Assembly: GCF_025998535.1 (NCBI RefSeq)
Contig: NZ_AP024233.1
Coordinates: forward strand, 1,587,219 to 1,651,218
Direction of reading: 5' to 3'
Length of the DNA stretch: 64,000 bases
DNA from: Desulfolithobacter dissulfuricans
GTDB taxonomy: Bacteria; Desulfobacterota; Desulfobulbia; Desulfobulbales; Desulfobulbaceae
Shown piece by piece: positions 38,382 to 47,864 of the stretch (positions are counted from its first letter, which is position 1; every line of letters starts with the position of its first letter). The notes beneath the pieces are model-generated. The model was not told where the DNA came from, did not search any database, and saw only the letters and a list, made by a program, of their open reading frames with translations. The position numbers and the translations under genes were made by a program.

Positions 38382-39251
38382 CTACAGCGCTCGGAGTGGT
38401 TCCGGTTTCAGGGCCAGATGCCCCTCCAGGGCCCGGTCGATGATGGCGAGAAATTTTTCCCGGTCGCGGGGTAACCGTCCGTCCAGGCTGAAATAGTTGG
38501 AAGCATGGTTGGCCTGGAACTGGGCCCTTTTGACCTCGATGGCCGCGACCAGGGTCCGCAGCTCGGCAAAGAGCTGGTCCGGCGGCGGCAGGACAAAGCG
38601 GCCTTCGGCCGCGGCCCGGCCAAGTTCGGTATTTTCGAGCAGCATCAGGGTCAGGACCGCGATCTGGCTCGGTTCCATCCGGCCAAGCACCCGGGCGGTG
38701 GCCAGGGCGTGTTCCCTTGACCGATCGACCCCGCCAAGACCGAGCAGGCAACTGACCGAGAGAAAAAGACCTGCCTCCCGCACCTGCCGTCCTGCCCGGA
38801 CCATGGACCGGGCATCAGCACCCTTGTGCACGGCCTTCAGGACCGTGTCGTCCCCGCTTTCAAGTCCCATGTATACCCGGCCAAGTCCCAGAGAGCGCAG
38901 TTCACGCAGCTGGTCCACATCCAGGCGGAGGATATCCCGGCAGTTGGCATAAAGGCTGATCCGGCGGACCCAGGGCAGGCTGGCCCGTATCTGACCAAGA
39001 AGTTCCACCAGTCGGGCATGGGGCAGGACAAGCACATCGCCGTCAGCCAGAAACACTGTCTTCTGGCGCCGGCAGTACCGGGCGGCAAAGGCGAGATCCC
39101 GGGCAATGGTCTGCCGGTCCTTGACCCGAAAGGTCTTGTCCCGGTAAGCGCCGCAGAAAGTGCACCGGTTATGGGAACAGCCCACCGTGACCTGGAGAAT
39201 GATGGAACCGGCCTCGGATGGGGGCCGGATAATGGTTCCTTCGTACTGCAC
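38382..39251 (-). CDS. Radical SAM protein of unknown substrate
   Basis: The 289-residue protein has TVGCSHNRCTFCGAY (cluster cysteines in CxxxxCxFC spacing), ADGDVLVLPHARL, MGLESGDDTVLKAVHKG and a GLGGVDRSREHA segment, as in B12-independent HemN/Elp3-like radical SAM proteins. No extra cluster or methyltransferase domain is seen. GTG 39251 is preferred because GAGGG lies five bases before it; a TTG at 39263 is the outer limit. It sits between serC and rlmN on the same strand but about 100 nt from each, so cotranscription is possible but unproven. Confidence 0.85.
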   Translation of the reverse strand: MQYEGTIIRPPSEAGSIILQVTVGCSHNRCTFCGAYRDKTFRVKDRQTIARDLAFAARYCRRQKTVFLADGDVLVLPHARLVELLGQIRASLPWVRRISLYANCRDILRLDVDQLRELRSLGLGRVYMGLESGDDTVLKAVHKGADARSMVRAGRQVREAGLFLSVSCLLGLGGVDRSREHALATARVLGRMEPSQIAVLTLMLLENTELGRAAAEGRFVLPPPDQLFAELRTLVAAIEVKRAQFQANHASNYFSLDGRLPRDREKFLAIIDRALEGHLALKPEPLRAL

Positions 39252-39352
39252 GAAATCCCTCAAGGGTTGCCGGCAGCTGTCAGGGCCGGAAGCAGGTCGA
39301 TATTTTCTCCTTCAGGAGAAGGAGGGAAAAAAAAGAAAGAGAAAAAGAGAGC

Positions 39353-40435
39353 TCAGCCGTTTTCCCTGGCAAACCGGTCCATGAAATCCACCAGCTTTTC
39401 CACCCCTTCACGGGGAAAGGCGTTATAAATCGAGGCCCGGCATCCGCCGATGGACCGATGTCCCTTGAGACCGTCCAGCCCCTGCTCGGCGGCCTCGGCT
39501 ATGAATTTTGCCTCCAGCTCCGGAGAGGGGAGGTTGAACGAGACATTCATCATGGAGCGGGACTCCTTCTGCGCATGTCCGCGATAGAAATCCGTCGCAT
39601 CGATGGCACTGTAGAGCAGGGCTGCCTTTTCCTCGTTGCGGCGCTGCATGGCTTCGACACCGCCCTGCTCGCGGAGCCAGTTCATGACCCGGCCCACGCA
39701 GTAGATGGCAAAACAGGGCGGGGTGTTGAACATGGAGCCCTTGTCGGCATGGGTTTTATATTTCAGCATGGTGGGCAGGTTGTCCGGAGCCCTTTCCAGC
39801 AGGTCCTCACGGATGATGACCACGGTCACGCCGGCCGGCCCCATGTTTTTCTGCGCCCCGGCAAAGATGATCCCGAACCTGCTCACGTCTATGGGCCGGG
39901 AGAGGATGTCGGAGGACATGTCGGATACGAGCATGCAGTCGGCCCTGGGCATGTCCTTGAACTGGGTCCCGTAGATGGTGTTGTTGGAGACAAAATAGAG
40001 GTACTCGGAATCCGGGGCCACCGTGTACTCGTCATCCCGGGGCACCCGGTTGAACTTCTGCTCCTGGCTGGAGTATGCCACCTCGATATCGCCAAAGAGC
40101 CTGGCCTCCTTGATCGCCTTGTTGGACCAGGTCCCGGTGTTGAGGTAGGTTGCCTTCTTGCCCTCGCCGAGCAGATTCATGGGAATCATGAAGAACTGGG
40201 ACGAGGCGCCGCCCTGGAGAAAGAGGACCTTGTAGTTGTCCGGTACGGCCAATAGTTCGCGGATGAGCTGCTCGGCTTCCTCGGCCACGGCCATGAATTC
40301 CTTCGACCGGTGGCTCAGCTCGATGAGGCCGATGCCCCGGTCTTTGTAGTTGACAATATCTTTTGCCGCCTCCTGGAGTACGGAATAGGGCAGGGTGGCT
40401 GGTCCGGGGCTGAAGTTATAGATACGTTCAGGCAT
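39353..40435 (-). CDS. serC: Phosphoserine aminotransferase
   Basis: The 360-residue PLP enzyme transfers the amino group of glutamate to 3-phosphohydroxypyruvate in serine synthesis. FSPGPATLPYSVL begins the protein, ELSHRSKEF is the conserved substrate loop, and FAGAQKNMGPAGVT holds the PLP lysine. The C-terminal FPREGVEKLVDFM is typical. The length is normal. AAGGAG lies before the ATG. The trmL gene is 50 nt upstream on the same strand. Confidence 0.97.
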   Translation of the reverse strand: MPERIYNFSPGPATLPYSVLQEAAKDIVNYKDRGIGLIELSHRSKEFMAVAEEAEQLIRELLAVPDNYKVLFLQGGASSQFFMIPMNLLGEGKKATYLNTGTWSNKAIKEARLFGDIEVAYSSQEQKFNRVPRDDEYTVAPDSEYLYFVSNNTIYGTQFKDMPRADCMLVSDMSSDILSRPIDVSRFGIIFAGAQKNMGPAGVTVVIIREDLLERAPDNLPTMLKYKTHADKGSMFNTPPCFAIYCVGRVMNWLREQGGVEAMQRRNEEKAALLYSAIDATDFYRGHAQKESRSMMNVSFNLPSPELEAKFIAEAAEQGLDGLKGHRSIGGCRASIYNAFPREGVEKLVDFMDRFARENG

Positions 40436-40485
40436 TGGTTTACTCCTTGTTAGGCTGAAAGTTACAGGTCACTGATCCAGATCAA

Positions 40486-40989
40486 CTAACTGTTCCTGCA
40501 GCAGGAAGAAGAGATCGCCTGCTGGCGCAGGGCCTCGTAGAGGACAATCCCGGCGCTCATGGCCAGATTGAGGCTGCGGATGTTGGGGTTGGTCATCGGG
40601 ATGGTGTAGCAGCGGTCCTGGTAGAGGTCCAGGATCTCCTCGGGCAGTCCCCTGGTTTCCCGGCCGAAGACCAGGCAATCGCCGGGACGGAAGTGGGCCT
40701 CGTAGTAGGGCCGGCGGGTCTTGGTGGTGAAAAAATAAAGCCTCTGTTCATCCTGGGCCTCAAGAAAGGCATCCACATCCGGCCAGTGATTGATCCGGAC
40801 ATGTTCCCAGTAGTCGAGTCCAGCCCGTTTGAGATGTCGATCGTCGGTGGAAAACCCCAGCGGATGGATCAGGTCCAGGACCGAATCCGTGGCCCCGCAC
40901 AGCCTGGCAATGGAACCGGTGTTGGGCGGAATTTCCGGCTCCACCAGGGCAATATGAAACGGAGAGCTTTTTTTTCCGGTGTCTTGCAT
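40486..40989 (-). CDS. trmL: tRNA (cytidine/uridine-34 2'-O)-methyltransferase
   Basis: The 167-residue SPOUT methyltransferase has IALVEPEIPPNTGSIARLC at the start and FGRETRGLPEEIL and IPMTNPNIRSLNLAMSAGIV at the trefoil knot. It methylates the wobble base of leucine tRNAs. The tail SSSCCRNS is unusual in having two adjacent cysteines, but the knot core is complete. Confidence 0.94.
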   Translation of the reverse strand: MQDTGKKSSPFHIALVEPEIPPNTGSIARLCGATDSVLDLIHPLGFSTDDRHLKRAGLDYWEHVRINHWPDVDAFLEAQDEQRLYFFTTKTRRPYYEAHFRPGDCLVFGRETRGLPEEILDLYQDRCYTIPMTNPNIRSLNLAMSAGIVLYEALRQQAISSSCCRNS

Positions 40990-41214
40990 GAATGATTCTT
41001 CTTTTCGAACAGGTTTCTGAACCGTGGTTTTTACTGAACCGCATACAGTACCAGTATATATAGAGCTTGCAAAATTAAAAATACGTCTTACATTCGGTTT
41101 TTCAGCCCGAAACTGGAATCAGGTCCGGACCGCCACGTGTTTCCTCTTCTTTTCCCTTCAGGCAGACCGAACCTGAAATCCCGAAACCTCAAACCTAACT
41201 CAAGTGAACTGATC

Positions 41215-42480
41215 ATGGCGCTTATAGTCCAGAAATTTGGTGGAACGTCCGTGGGGTCCACCGACAAGATCAAGGCGGTGGCCAGGCGGGTCCTGGACTG
41301 CCAGCAGCAGGGCAACCAGATGGTGGTGGTCCTGTCTGCCATGTCCGGTGAAACCGACCGACTCATCGGCCTGGCCAATGAAATCCAGAAAATTCCCAGC
41401 CTCAGGGAAATGGACATGCTGCTCTCCACCGGCGAGCAGGTCACCATTGCCCTGTTTGCCATGGCTGTCAAGGAGATGGGCGGCGACGCGGTTTCCCTGC
41501 TCGGCGATCAGGTCCGGATCCAGACCGACACCATGCATACCAAGGCCCGGATCAAACATATCGACACCGACCGGATAAAAAAACACCTGGATGAGGGCAG
41601 GGTGGTCACCATTGCCGGCTTCCAGGGGGTGACCGACGACGGCGACATCACCACGCTCGGCCGCGGTGGCTCCGATACCACGGCGGTGGCTCTGGCCGCG
41701 GCGCTCAAGGCCGATGCCTGCGAGATCTTCACCGATGTGGACGGGGTCTTCACCACGGATCCCAATATCTGCAGGAATGCCCGCAAGATTGACCGGATTT
41801 CCTATGACGAGATGCTGGAGCTGGCGAGTCTGGGGGCCAAGGTCCTTGATATCCGTTCAGTGGGGCTGGCCAAACGCTACGGCGTTCCCCTGCATGTACG
41901 TTCAACTTTTACCGACAATGAAGGCACCTGGGTTGTGGAGGAGGAAAAAATCATGGAGTCCATGCTGGTTTCCGGTGTAACATACAATAAGAACGAGGCC
42001 CGAATCACGATTAACAACGTTCCCGATCAGCCCGGGGTGGCGGCCAAGATCTTTCTGCCCATCTCCGACGCCGGGATTATCGTTGACATGATCATCCAGA
42101 ACACCGGCACCAGGGCCAATACGACGGACATGACCTTTACCGTCCTGCGTAACGACTACGAGCGGGCCATGAAGCTGCTCAAGGAGATCAGCAGTGAGAT
42201 CGGGGCGGAAAGCGTGACCGGCGACGAGGACATCGCCAAGGTTTCCATCGTCGGGGTCGGCATGCGAAACCATTCAGGTATCGCCTCAACCATGTTTCAG
42301 ATCATGGCCAAGGAAAATATAAACATTCACATGATCTCCACCTCGGAGATCAAGGTTTCCTGTATCATAGACGAAAAGTATACAGAACTTGCGGTCCGGG
42401 CCCTGCACGATGCCTTTGCGCTCGATAAGGAGCCGGTACACGAGAAACTTCCCGAACCGGACACGACACAGCACGGATAA
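41215..42480 (+). CDS. lysC: Aspartate kinase
   Basis: The 421-residue enzyme phosphorylates aspartate as the first step to lysine, threonine and methionine. [11 protein letters not shown] and [18 protein letters not shown] are catalytic motifs, and two C-terminal ACT domains (about residues 265-410) give feedback control. ATG 41215 is preferred over the frame start at 41137, which adds unconserved residues. It is 28 nt upstream of cimA, linking aspartate-family and isoleucine synthesis. Confidence 0.96.
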   Translation: MALIVQKFGGTSVGSTDKIKAVARRVLDCQQQGNQMVVVLSAMSGETDRLIGLANEIQKIPSLREMDMLLSTGEQVTIALFAMAVKEMGGDAVSLLGDQVRIQTDTMHTKARIKHIDTDRIKKHLDEGRVVTIAGFQGVTDDGDITTLGRGGSDTTAVALAAALKADACEIFTDVDGVFTTDPNICRNARKIDRISYDEMLELASLGAKVLDIRSVGLAKRYGVPLHVRSTFTDNEGTWVVEEEKIMESMLVSGVTYNKNEARITINNVPDQPGVAAKIFLPISDAGIIVDMIIQNTGTRANTTDMTFTVLRNDYERAMKLLKEISSEIGAESVTGDEDIAKVSIVGVGMRNHSGIASTMFQIMAKENINIHMISTSEIKVSCIIDEKYTELAVRALHDAFALDKEPVHEKLPEPDTTQHG

Positions 42481-42508
42481 GCCCTCGCTTGCGAGGCAGG
42501 AGTGACGC

Positions 42509-44094
42509 ATGAACATAGAGGTATATGATACGACCCTGCGCGACGGTACCCAGGCGGAGAACTTCAACCTTTCCGTGGACGACAAGATCAAGGTCAGCAG
42601 GAAGCTGGACGAGCTGGGTATAGACTTCATCGAAGGGGGCTGGCCCGGTTCCAATCCCCTGGCGGTGGAGTACTTCGAGAAGATGAAAACCGTTGAGCTC
42701 AAACATGCCAAACTGACCGCATTCGGCTCCACCAGACATTTTCAGAATCCACCGGAAAAAGATCCCAACCTGCAGGCCCTGCTGGCAGCCAGGACACCGG
42801 CCATAACCATCTTCGGCAAGAGCTGGGACGTGCATGTCTTTGATGCCCTGCGCATCGAGCTGGAAGATAACCTGCAGATCATCGAGGACTCCCTGGCCTA
42901 CCTGCGTCCCCGGGTCGAACATCTGATCTATGATGCTGAACATTTTTTCGACGGCTTCAAGAACAACCGGGAATACTGCCTGGCAACGCTCGGCCGGGCG
43001 GTGGCCGGCGGGGCGGAAACCATCACCCTCTGCGACACCAACGGCGGTACTCTGCCCCATGAGATCCAGCCCATTGTCGAGGAAGTAAAAAAATACCTGG
43101 ACCGGCTGGATCGGCCGGTACGGCTGGGTATCCACTGCCACAACGATTCCGAGTGCGCGGTGGCCAATTCGCTCCTGGCGGTCCAAAGTGGTGTCACGCA
43201 GATTCAGGGCACCATGAACGGCTATGGGGAACGATGCGGGAACGCCAACCTGACCTCCATCATCCCGGCCATTGTCTTCAAGATGGGCCTGGAATGCGAA
43301 GTGGCCAACCATATTGACAGGCTCTATGAGACCTCCCGCCTGATCAACGAACTGGCCAACCTGCCCCACAACCGGTACCAGCCCTATGTGGGTGAATCCG
43401 CCTTTGCCCACAAGGGTGGCATCCACGTAAGTGCCGTGGAGCGCAATCCACTCACCTACGAGCATATCGAGCCGGAAAAGGTGGGCAATATCCGCCGGAT
43501 CCTGATATCCGACCAGGCGGGGAGGTCCAATGTCCTCCACAAGGCCAAAAAATACGGTCTCAAGCTGGAGGCCTCGGATCCGGTGGTGGCGGCCATCATC
43601 AACGAACTCAAAGAGCTGGAGAACCAGGGCTACCAGTACGAGGGGCCGAGGCCAGCTTTGAACTCCTCATGCGCCGCGCCCTGGGCCTCCAGCGGCGATT
43701 TTTTGACCTGGAGGGTTTCCGGGTCATGAACAACAAATACCGGATGGATAAACCACCGCTGACCGAGGCGACCATCCGGCTCTATGTCGGTGGGAACGAA
43801 GTGCACACCGCCTCCATGGGTGACGGGCCGGTCAACGCCCTGGACCGCGCCCTGCGCAAGGCCCTGACCCGCTTCTACCCGAGCCTGGAGGAAATGGAAC
43901 TGGTGGATTACAAAGTCCGGGTCCTCTCCGGCGAGCACGGCACCGGGGCCAAAGTCCGGGTCCTCATTGAAAGCCGGGACCACAAATGTTCCTGGGGCAC
44001 GGTGGGGGTCTCGGTTAATATCATCGAGGCCAGCTGGCAGGCACTGGTAGATTCGGTCAACTACAAGCTGATGAAGGATGAAAAGGACAAGTAG
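42509..44094 (+). CDS. cimA: (R)-citramalate synthase (one apparent frameshift)
   Basis: CimA condenses acetyl-CoA and pyruvate to citramalate for isoleucine synthesis. The HMGL-like catalytic domain has YDTTLRDGTQAE, LCDTNGGTLPHE, GIHCHNDSECAVANSL and GYGERCGNANL. The frame breaks after YQYEG at a GGGG run (43642-43645). Adding one G joins it to ASFELLMRRALGLQRRFF and the C-terminal regulatory domain ending at 44094, giving 528 residues, the usual CimA length. Without that base the enzyme would lose its leucine/isoleucine-sensing domain. I consider a sequencing error likeliest. Confidence 0.93.
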
Positions 44095-44166
44095 CCAGGT
44101 AGGCCACGCCCATGCCACCGAGGGCTGAACACGACCTCTGAACCGGGACTGAAGGGACGAACAATC

Positions 44167-44610
44167 ATGACCGGGTCACGACTTTTAAAGAAGGACAAGC
44201 GCTTGCTTGTCCTTCTTGCGTTTGGCTGGTGGTTTCTGGCCGAGCCGTTTCTTCCCTGGTCGTGGCCTCCATCTCCGGAGCCGTCCCTGAGCCCGGAAGG
44301 AGGGCAGGGGATTCAGGGCCTCCTCAGTGAGACCGGCGGGAGTGACGACCGGGAAAAGGTCGCGGATGAAGGGGAACCGCCGCCCCGGCTGGCCCTGCTG
44401 CTGGGCCGCCCGGTAGCTATCAACCGGGCCGACGCCAGGACGCTGGGCATGCTGCCGGGCATTGGCCCCCGGCTGGCTGAAAATATCATCCGCTTTCGCC
44501 GGGAGCACGGGTCCATACAGGATGACGAAACCCTGCTGCAGGTTGCGGGAATCGGCAGGGAAACTCTGAAACGGCTGCGCTCCCTCATCATTTATGACCA
44601 AGAGCCATGA
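44167..44610 (+). CDS. ComEA-like helix-hairpin-helix DNA-binding protein
   Basis: The 147-residue protein has an N-terminal hydrophobic anchor (LLVLLAFGWWFLAEPFLPW), a low-complexity linker and a C-terminal double HhH domain with INRADARTLGMLPGIGPRLA and LLQVAGIGRETLKRL, as in ComEA. It probably holds extracytoplasmic DNA, as in competence or pilus-linked uptake. It overlaps miaA by 4 bp (ATGA). No other competence genes are near. Confidence 0.88.
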   Translation: MTGSRLLKKDKRLLVLLAFGWWFLAEPFLPWSWPPSPEPSLSPEGGQGIQGLLSETGGSDDREKVADEGEPPPRLALLLGRPVAINRADARTLGMLPGIGPRLAENIIRFRREHGSIQDDETLLQVAGIGRETLKRLRSLIIYDQEP

Positions 44611-45575
44611 CACCATTACCGATAAATGAACCGGTCCTGGTCCTGATCGGCCCGACAGCCATCGGCAAGACCGACCTGTCCCTTGAGATCGCCGACCGCT
44701 TTGGATGCGAAATCATCTCCATGGATTCCATGCAGGTCTACCGGTACATGGATATAGGCACGGCCAAAGTCTCGGCTGCAGAGATGGCCCGGGTCACCCA
44801 CCATCTCATTGATATCATCAACCCGGATGAACAGTATGACGCGGCCCGCTTTGTCCACGACGCCCTGGAGGCCGTGGACAGAATCCGGAGCCGGAACAGG
44901 ATTCCCCTGCTCACAGGTGGCACGGGCCTCTACCTGAAATCCCTGGTCCACGGCCTGTTCGATATCCTGCCAACAGACAACGACCTGCGCGACAGGCTGC
45001 GGCAACGTCTGCAGGAAGAGGGGAGGGAGGCCCTTTTTTCCGAACTGGCCCAAGTGGATCCGGAAACCGCCAAACGCATTCACCCAAATGACAGCCAGCG
45101 GCTCCTGCGGGGGCTGGAGATCTTTTACCTGACCTCTGTCCCCTGGTCTGTTCATCTCCGCAACCAGCGGCAGCAACAGGAACGGTCGAGGTTCACCAAC
45201 ATCCTGCAGCTTGGCCTGCGCTGCGAGCGGGACCTGCTCTATGAACGCATTGGCCGGCGGACCACCATCATGCTGGACCAGGGGCTGATCGAAGAGGTGG
45301 AGCAGCTGCGCCGGATGGGTTATGGACCAAAGCTTGGTTCCATGCAGTCCATCGGTTACCGTCACGCCAACAGATATATCGACGGGATATGGGACGCAGC
45401 CACCATGCAGGAGACACTTGTGCGTGATACAAGAAGATATGCCAAGCGACAGATGACCTGGTTCACAGCCCAAAAGGATATCGAGTGGTTTGAACGAACC
45501 AGGACCAGGGACGTTCTGGCCAGGATCGAGGTTTTTCTCGCAGGGTGCGGTGGTCCTGAATCTCTTGCTGTCTGA
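44607..45575 (+). CDS. miaA: tRNA dimethylallyltransferase
   Basis: The 322-residue enzyme adds an isopentenyl group to A37 of tRNAs reading UNN codons. LIGPTAIGKTDLS is the P-loop, SMDSMQVYRYMDIGTAK the substrate motif, and LLTGGTGLYLKSLVHGL follows. The product is the substrate of MiaB, encoded at 51606, though the two are not in one operon here. Repeat B copy 2 starts 12 nt after its stop. Confidence 0.97.
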   Translation: MTPLPINEPVLVLIGPTAIGKTDLSLEIADRFGCEIISMDSMQVYRYMDIGTAKVSAAEMARVTHHLIDIINPDEQYDAARFVHDALEAVDRIRSRNRIPLLTGGTGLYLKSLVHGLFDILPTDNDLRDRLRQRLQEEGREALFSELAQVDPETAKRIHPNDSQRLLRGLEIFYLTSVPWSVHLRNQRQQQERSRFTNILQLGLRCERDLLYERIGRRTTIMLDQGLIEEVEQLRRMGYGPKLGSMQSIGYRHANRYIDGIWDAATMQETLVRDTRRYAKRQMTWFTAQKDIEWFERTRTRDVLARIEVFLAGCGGPESLAV

Positions 45576-45587
45576 AGAAAAATTTTT

Positions 45588-45630
45588 CTGATTACCATCA
45601 ATCTTCAGCATTGAAACCGGTGTCGACCTC
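45588..45630 (+). repeat. Structured repeat B, copy 2, 5' part
   Basis: CTGATTACCATCAATCTTCA through GGTGTCGACCTC, identical to 52988-53030. The intron starts exactly after GACCTC. Confidence 0.93.
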
Positions 45631-46135
45631 GTGTGCCAGGCGAAGCTCTGGCGAACCTGGTGGCTGCGATGCCACCCGCGGTAATTGCCTGTTCACCGCG
45701 AAATCGCCGACCCGGCGTGTAGGGGTAACCCGAATCGTCAAGCAGGGTCGGAAAAGGCCGTAAGGTCAGATAGAGTATAGGCCGTAACATCTGTGAACTC
45801 GATTCGGCCTCGTTACACATTTGGCGGCGGCGACCCTCCGAGGTCATGGGGAAGCCAGTCATTGACGCGATGAGACAACAGGAGCGTTGCGTTGGGCCGC
45901 CCGGGGTGTTTGGAGATGGCATGTACTCAAGGGAGCGCCAGGGAACCTGGGAGACCCGGCGGGACGGGCAGGGCAGCAGATAGCCCGAGTCCAAACGCTG
46001 GAGGGGAATGCATAACCCTCTGTGCGGTTCCGGCCGGGAGTCGGACCTGCTCATAGTAGTTTTGAAGCGGGGTAACTCCCGTGGAGCGAAGGGGCAGGAC
46101 TTTGATCGTGTTTCTGACAATGGAGGAAGTCCCGC

Positions 46136-47494
46136 TTGGAGTACACATGTTTGTCTCACACTACGGATAAACGGGCAGGGCAGGAGTTCGGCCTGAGCCC
46201 GAAAGTCTCCCTCTTGCGAAAGAAACTGGGCCACAAGGCCAAGCAGGAACCGGAGTTCCGATTCTATGCCCTGTACGACCGGGTGTATCGCCTGGATGTA
46301 CTGCAAAGTGCCTGGAACCGGGTTTACGCCAATCGAGGCGCTGCCGGGGTGGATGGAGTAAGCCTTGCGTCCATCAAGGAGAGTTCGGAAGGCGTATCTG
46401 GCCAGCTGCGAACAATACAGCAGGAATTGAAGGGTAAGACCTACCGGCCCATGCCGGTGAAACGGGTCTATATCCCAAAGGCGAATGGCAAGATGCGTCC
46501 GCTGGGCATCCCGACCGTCAAGGATCGGGTCGTGCAGATGGCGGTCCTGTTGATCCTGGAGCCGATTTTCGAGGCAGACTTTGAGGACTGCTCGTACGGA
46601 TTCCGCCCGGGCCTTAAGGCCCATGATGCTCTCGCCGCGATTCGGCAGGCGCTCAAGGCGGGATTTACCGAAGTTCTGGATGCGGATCTGAGCAGCTACT
46701 TTGACACGATTGACCATGGCAAACTGATGCAATGCCTGGAGCGTCGAATAGCTGACCGATCCGTTTTGAAGCTGATCAGGATGTGGTTGAAAAGCGATAT
46801 CGTGGAAGCGGATGGGCAGGGCGGTCGCAAGATCACTCGCTCCCGCAAGGGTACGCCACAGGGTGGAGTCATCTCGCCTCTGCTGGCCAACATCTTTCTC
46901 CATGAATTCGACCAACGCTTTCACAGCTCGGAAGGTCCCCGCAATTTTGCCAACGCAAGGCTGGTACGATATGCCGACGACTGGGTTATCATGGCTCGGT
47001 ACATCGGACCTCGCATTCACGCCTTTGTTGACAAGACGCTGGGGGAACTCGACCTGATCCTGAATCGGAACAAGACAACCATAGTTAACTTGAAAGATCC
47101 CGGCAGTAGTTTTGATTTCCTTGGATTTACGTTCCGCTTTGACCGCAGTCTGTACGGAGCGGGCCGGTACCTGAACATTGTCCCTTCTGCCAAGAGCTTG
47201 AAACGGGCGCGAGAAAGGATACATGCTCTGACGATTCGCAGGATTCAAAAGCCGGTAGAAGAAGTAATTGACCACGTCAATCGATTTCTGATTGGCTGGG
47301 GCAACTACTTTTCCTTCGGATACCCGAAGGTATCGTTCAAGACGCTTGACTGGTACGTGCAGACCCGGTTCAGTCGCTTTATGAGGACACGGAGTCACCG
47401 GCACTGCCGGCACCTTGATGGAGCGTCGTTGTACAGGGCGCTCATGTCTAAGGGGCTGGTCTATCTGCATAAAAGAGCCGTCAACTCCCTGTGA
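46136..47494 (+). CDS. ltrA: Group II intron reverse transcriptase/maturase
   Basis: The 452-residue intron-encoded protein has RT blocks through [53 protein letters not shown] and the active site VRYADDWVI, then FLGFTFRF and the maturase X domain ([14 protein letters not shown]). There is no C-terminal HNH endonuclease, so retrohoming would need nicked or single-stranded target DNA. The start is TTG 46136, with GGAGG at 46122-46126 nine bases before it; no in-frame ATG with a ribosome site was seen nearby. It promotes splicing and mobility of this intron and perhaps of the frameshifted copy. Confidence 0.95.
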   Translation: MEYTCLSHTTDKRAGQEFGLSPKVSLLRKKLGHKAKQEPEFRFYALYDRVYRLDVLQSAWNRVYANRGAAGVDGVSLASIKESSEGVSGQLRTIQQELKGKTYRPMPVKRVYIPKANGKMRPLGIPTVKDRVVQMAVLLILEPIFEADFEDCSYGFRPGLKAHDALAAIRQALKAGFTEVLDADLSSYFDTIDHGKLMQCLERRIADRSVLKLIRMWLKSDIVEADGQGGRKITRSRKGTPQGGVISPLLANIFLHEFDQRFHSSEGPRNFANARLVRYADDWVIMARYIGPRIHAFVDKTLGELDLILNRNKTTIVNLKDPGSSFDFLGFTFRFDRSLYGAGRYLNIVPSAKSLKRARERIHALTIRRIQKPVEEVIDHVNRFLIGWGNYFSFGYPKVSFKTLDWYVQTRFSRFMRTRSHRHCRHLDGASLYRALMSKGLVYLHKRAVNSL

Positions 47495-47520
47495 ATGCCT
47501 TGAGGCGAGAGATCATCGGA

Positions 47521-47553
47521 GAGCCGGATGCGGTAAAACCGCACGTCCGGTTC
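47521..47553 (+). ncRNA. Group II intron domain V, copy 2
   Basis: GAGCCGGATGCGGT...ACCGCACGTCCGGTTC is the catalytic hairpin with conserved AGC-type base and 2-nt bulge. It lies 27 nt after the maturase stop. Confidence 0.93.
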
Positions 47554-47656
47554 GACGAGGGGGCGCTGTCCGCAATGAGACCTCCTCTGATATGTAGTAG
47601 CCGCGTGCGGCAGGGCATAGTCGTTGAAGATCATTGTTGACAGCGCTCTACTCTAC

Positions 47657-47785
47657 ACTTGTTTAACGGGACGCCATAAACCCGTCCCTGGGGGCTTGAC
47701 TGTGGCCATCCAGGCCACAGACACCCGTGAAACAAGTGAGGCCGACACCTTCAGGCATCGGTGGCTGAATTTCAGTGGTAATCAC
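47657..47785 (+). repeat. Structured repeat B, copy 2, 3' part
   Basis: This is the right part of the repeat, nearly identical to 53031-53159. ACTTG (47657-47661) pairs with CAAGT (47733-47737), a covarying equivalent of the ACCTG/CAGGT pair in copy 1. Confidence 0.92.
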
Positions 47786-47864
47786 AAAAATTTTTTCTTG
47801 TTAAAAAAACGTGGCCTGGGAACCGACCGTGCCTGATTGTTAAAGTGTTACTTTAAGTTTCTCA

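Larger units (their letters stand above)
45631..47656 (+). mobile_element. Group II intron, copy 2 (2026 bp, intact)
   Basis: The element begins GTGTGCCAGG and ends GCTCTACTCTAC, with domain V at 47521-47553 and a full RT/maturase ORF. Boundaries are set by comparison with the empty repeat. It is nearly identical to 19896-21920 and opposite in orientation, implying recent spread. Confidence 0.97.

Noticed and set aside
45605-47470. A 621-codon open frame opposite the group II intron RT (and its twin at 20474-21946)
   Set aside because: It is a GC-bias shadow of the maturase gene: no family similarity, no ribosome site, and it runs through intron RNA domains and the splice boundary.
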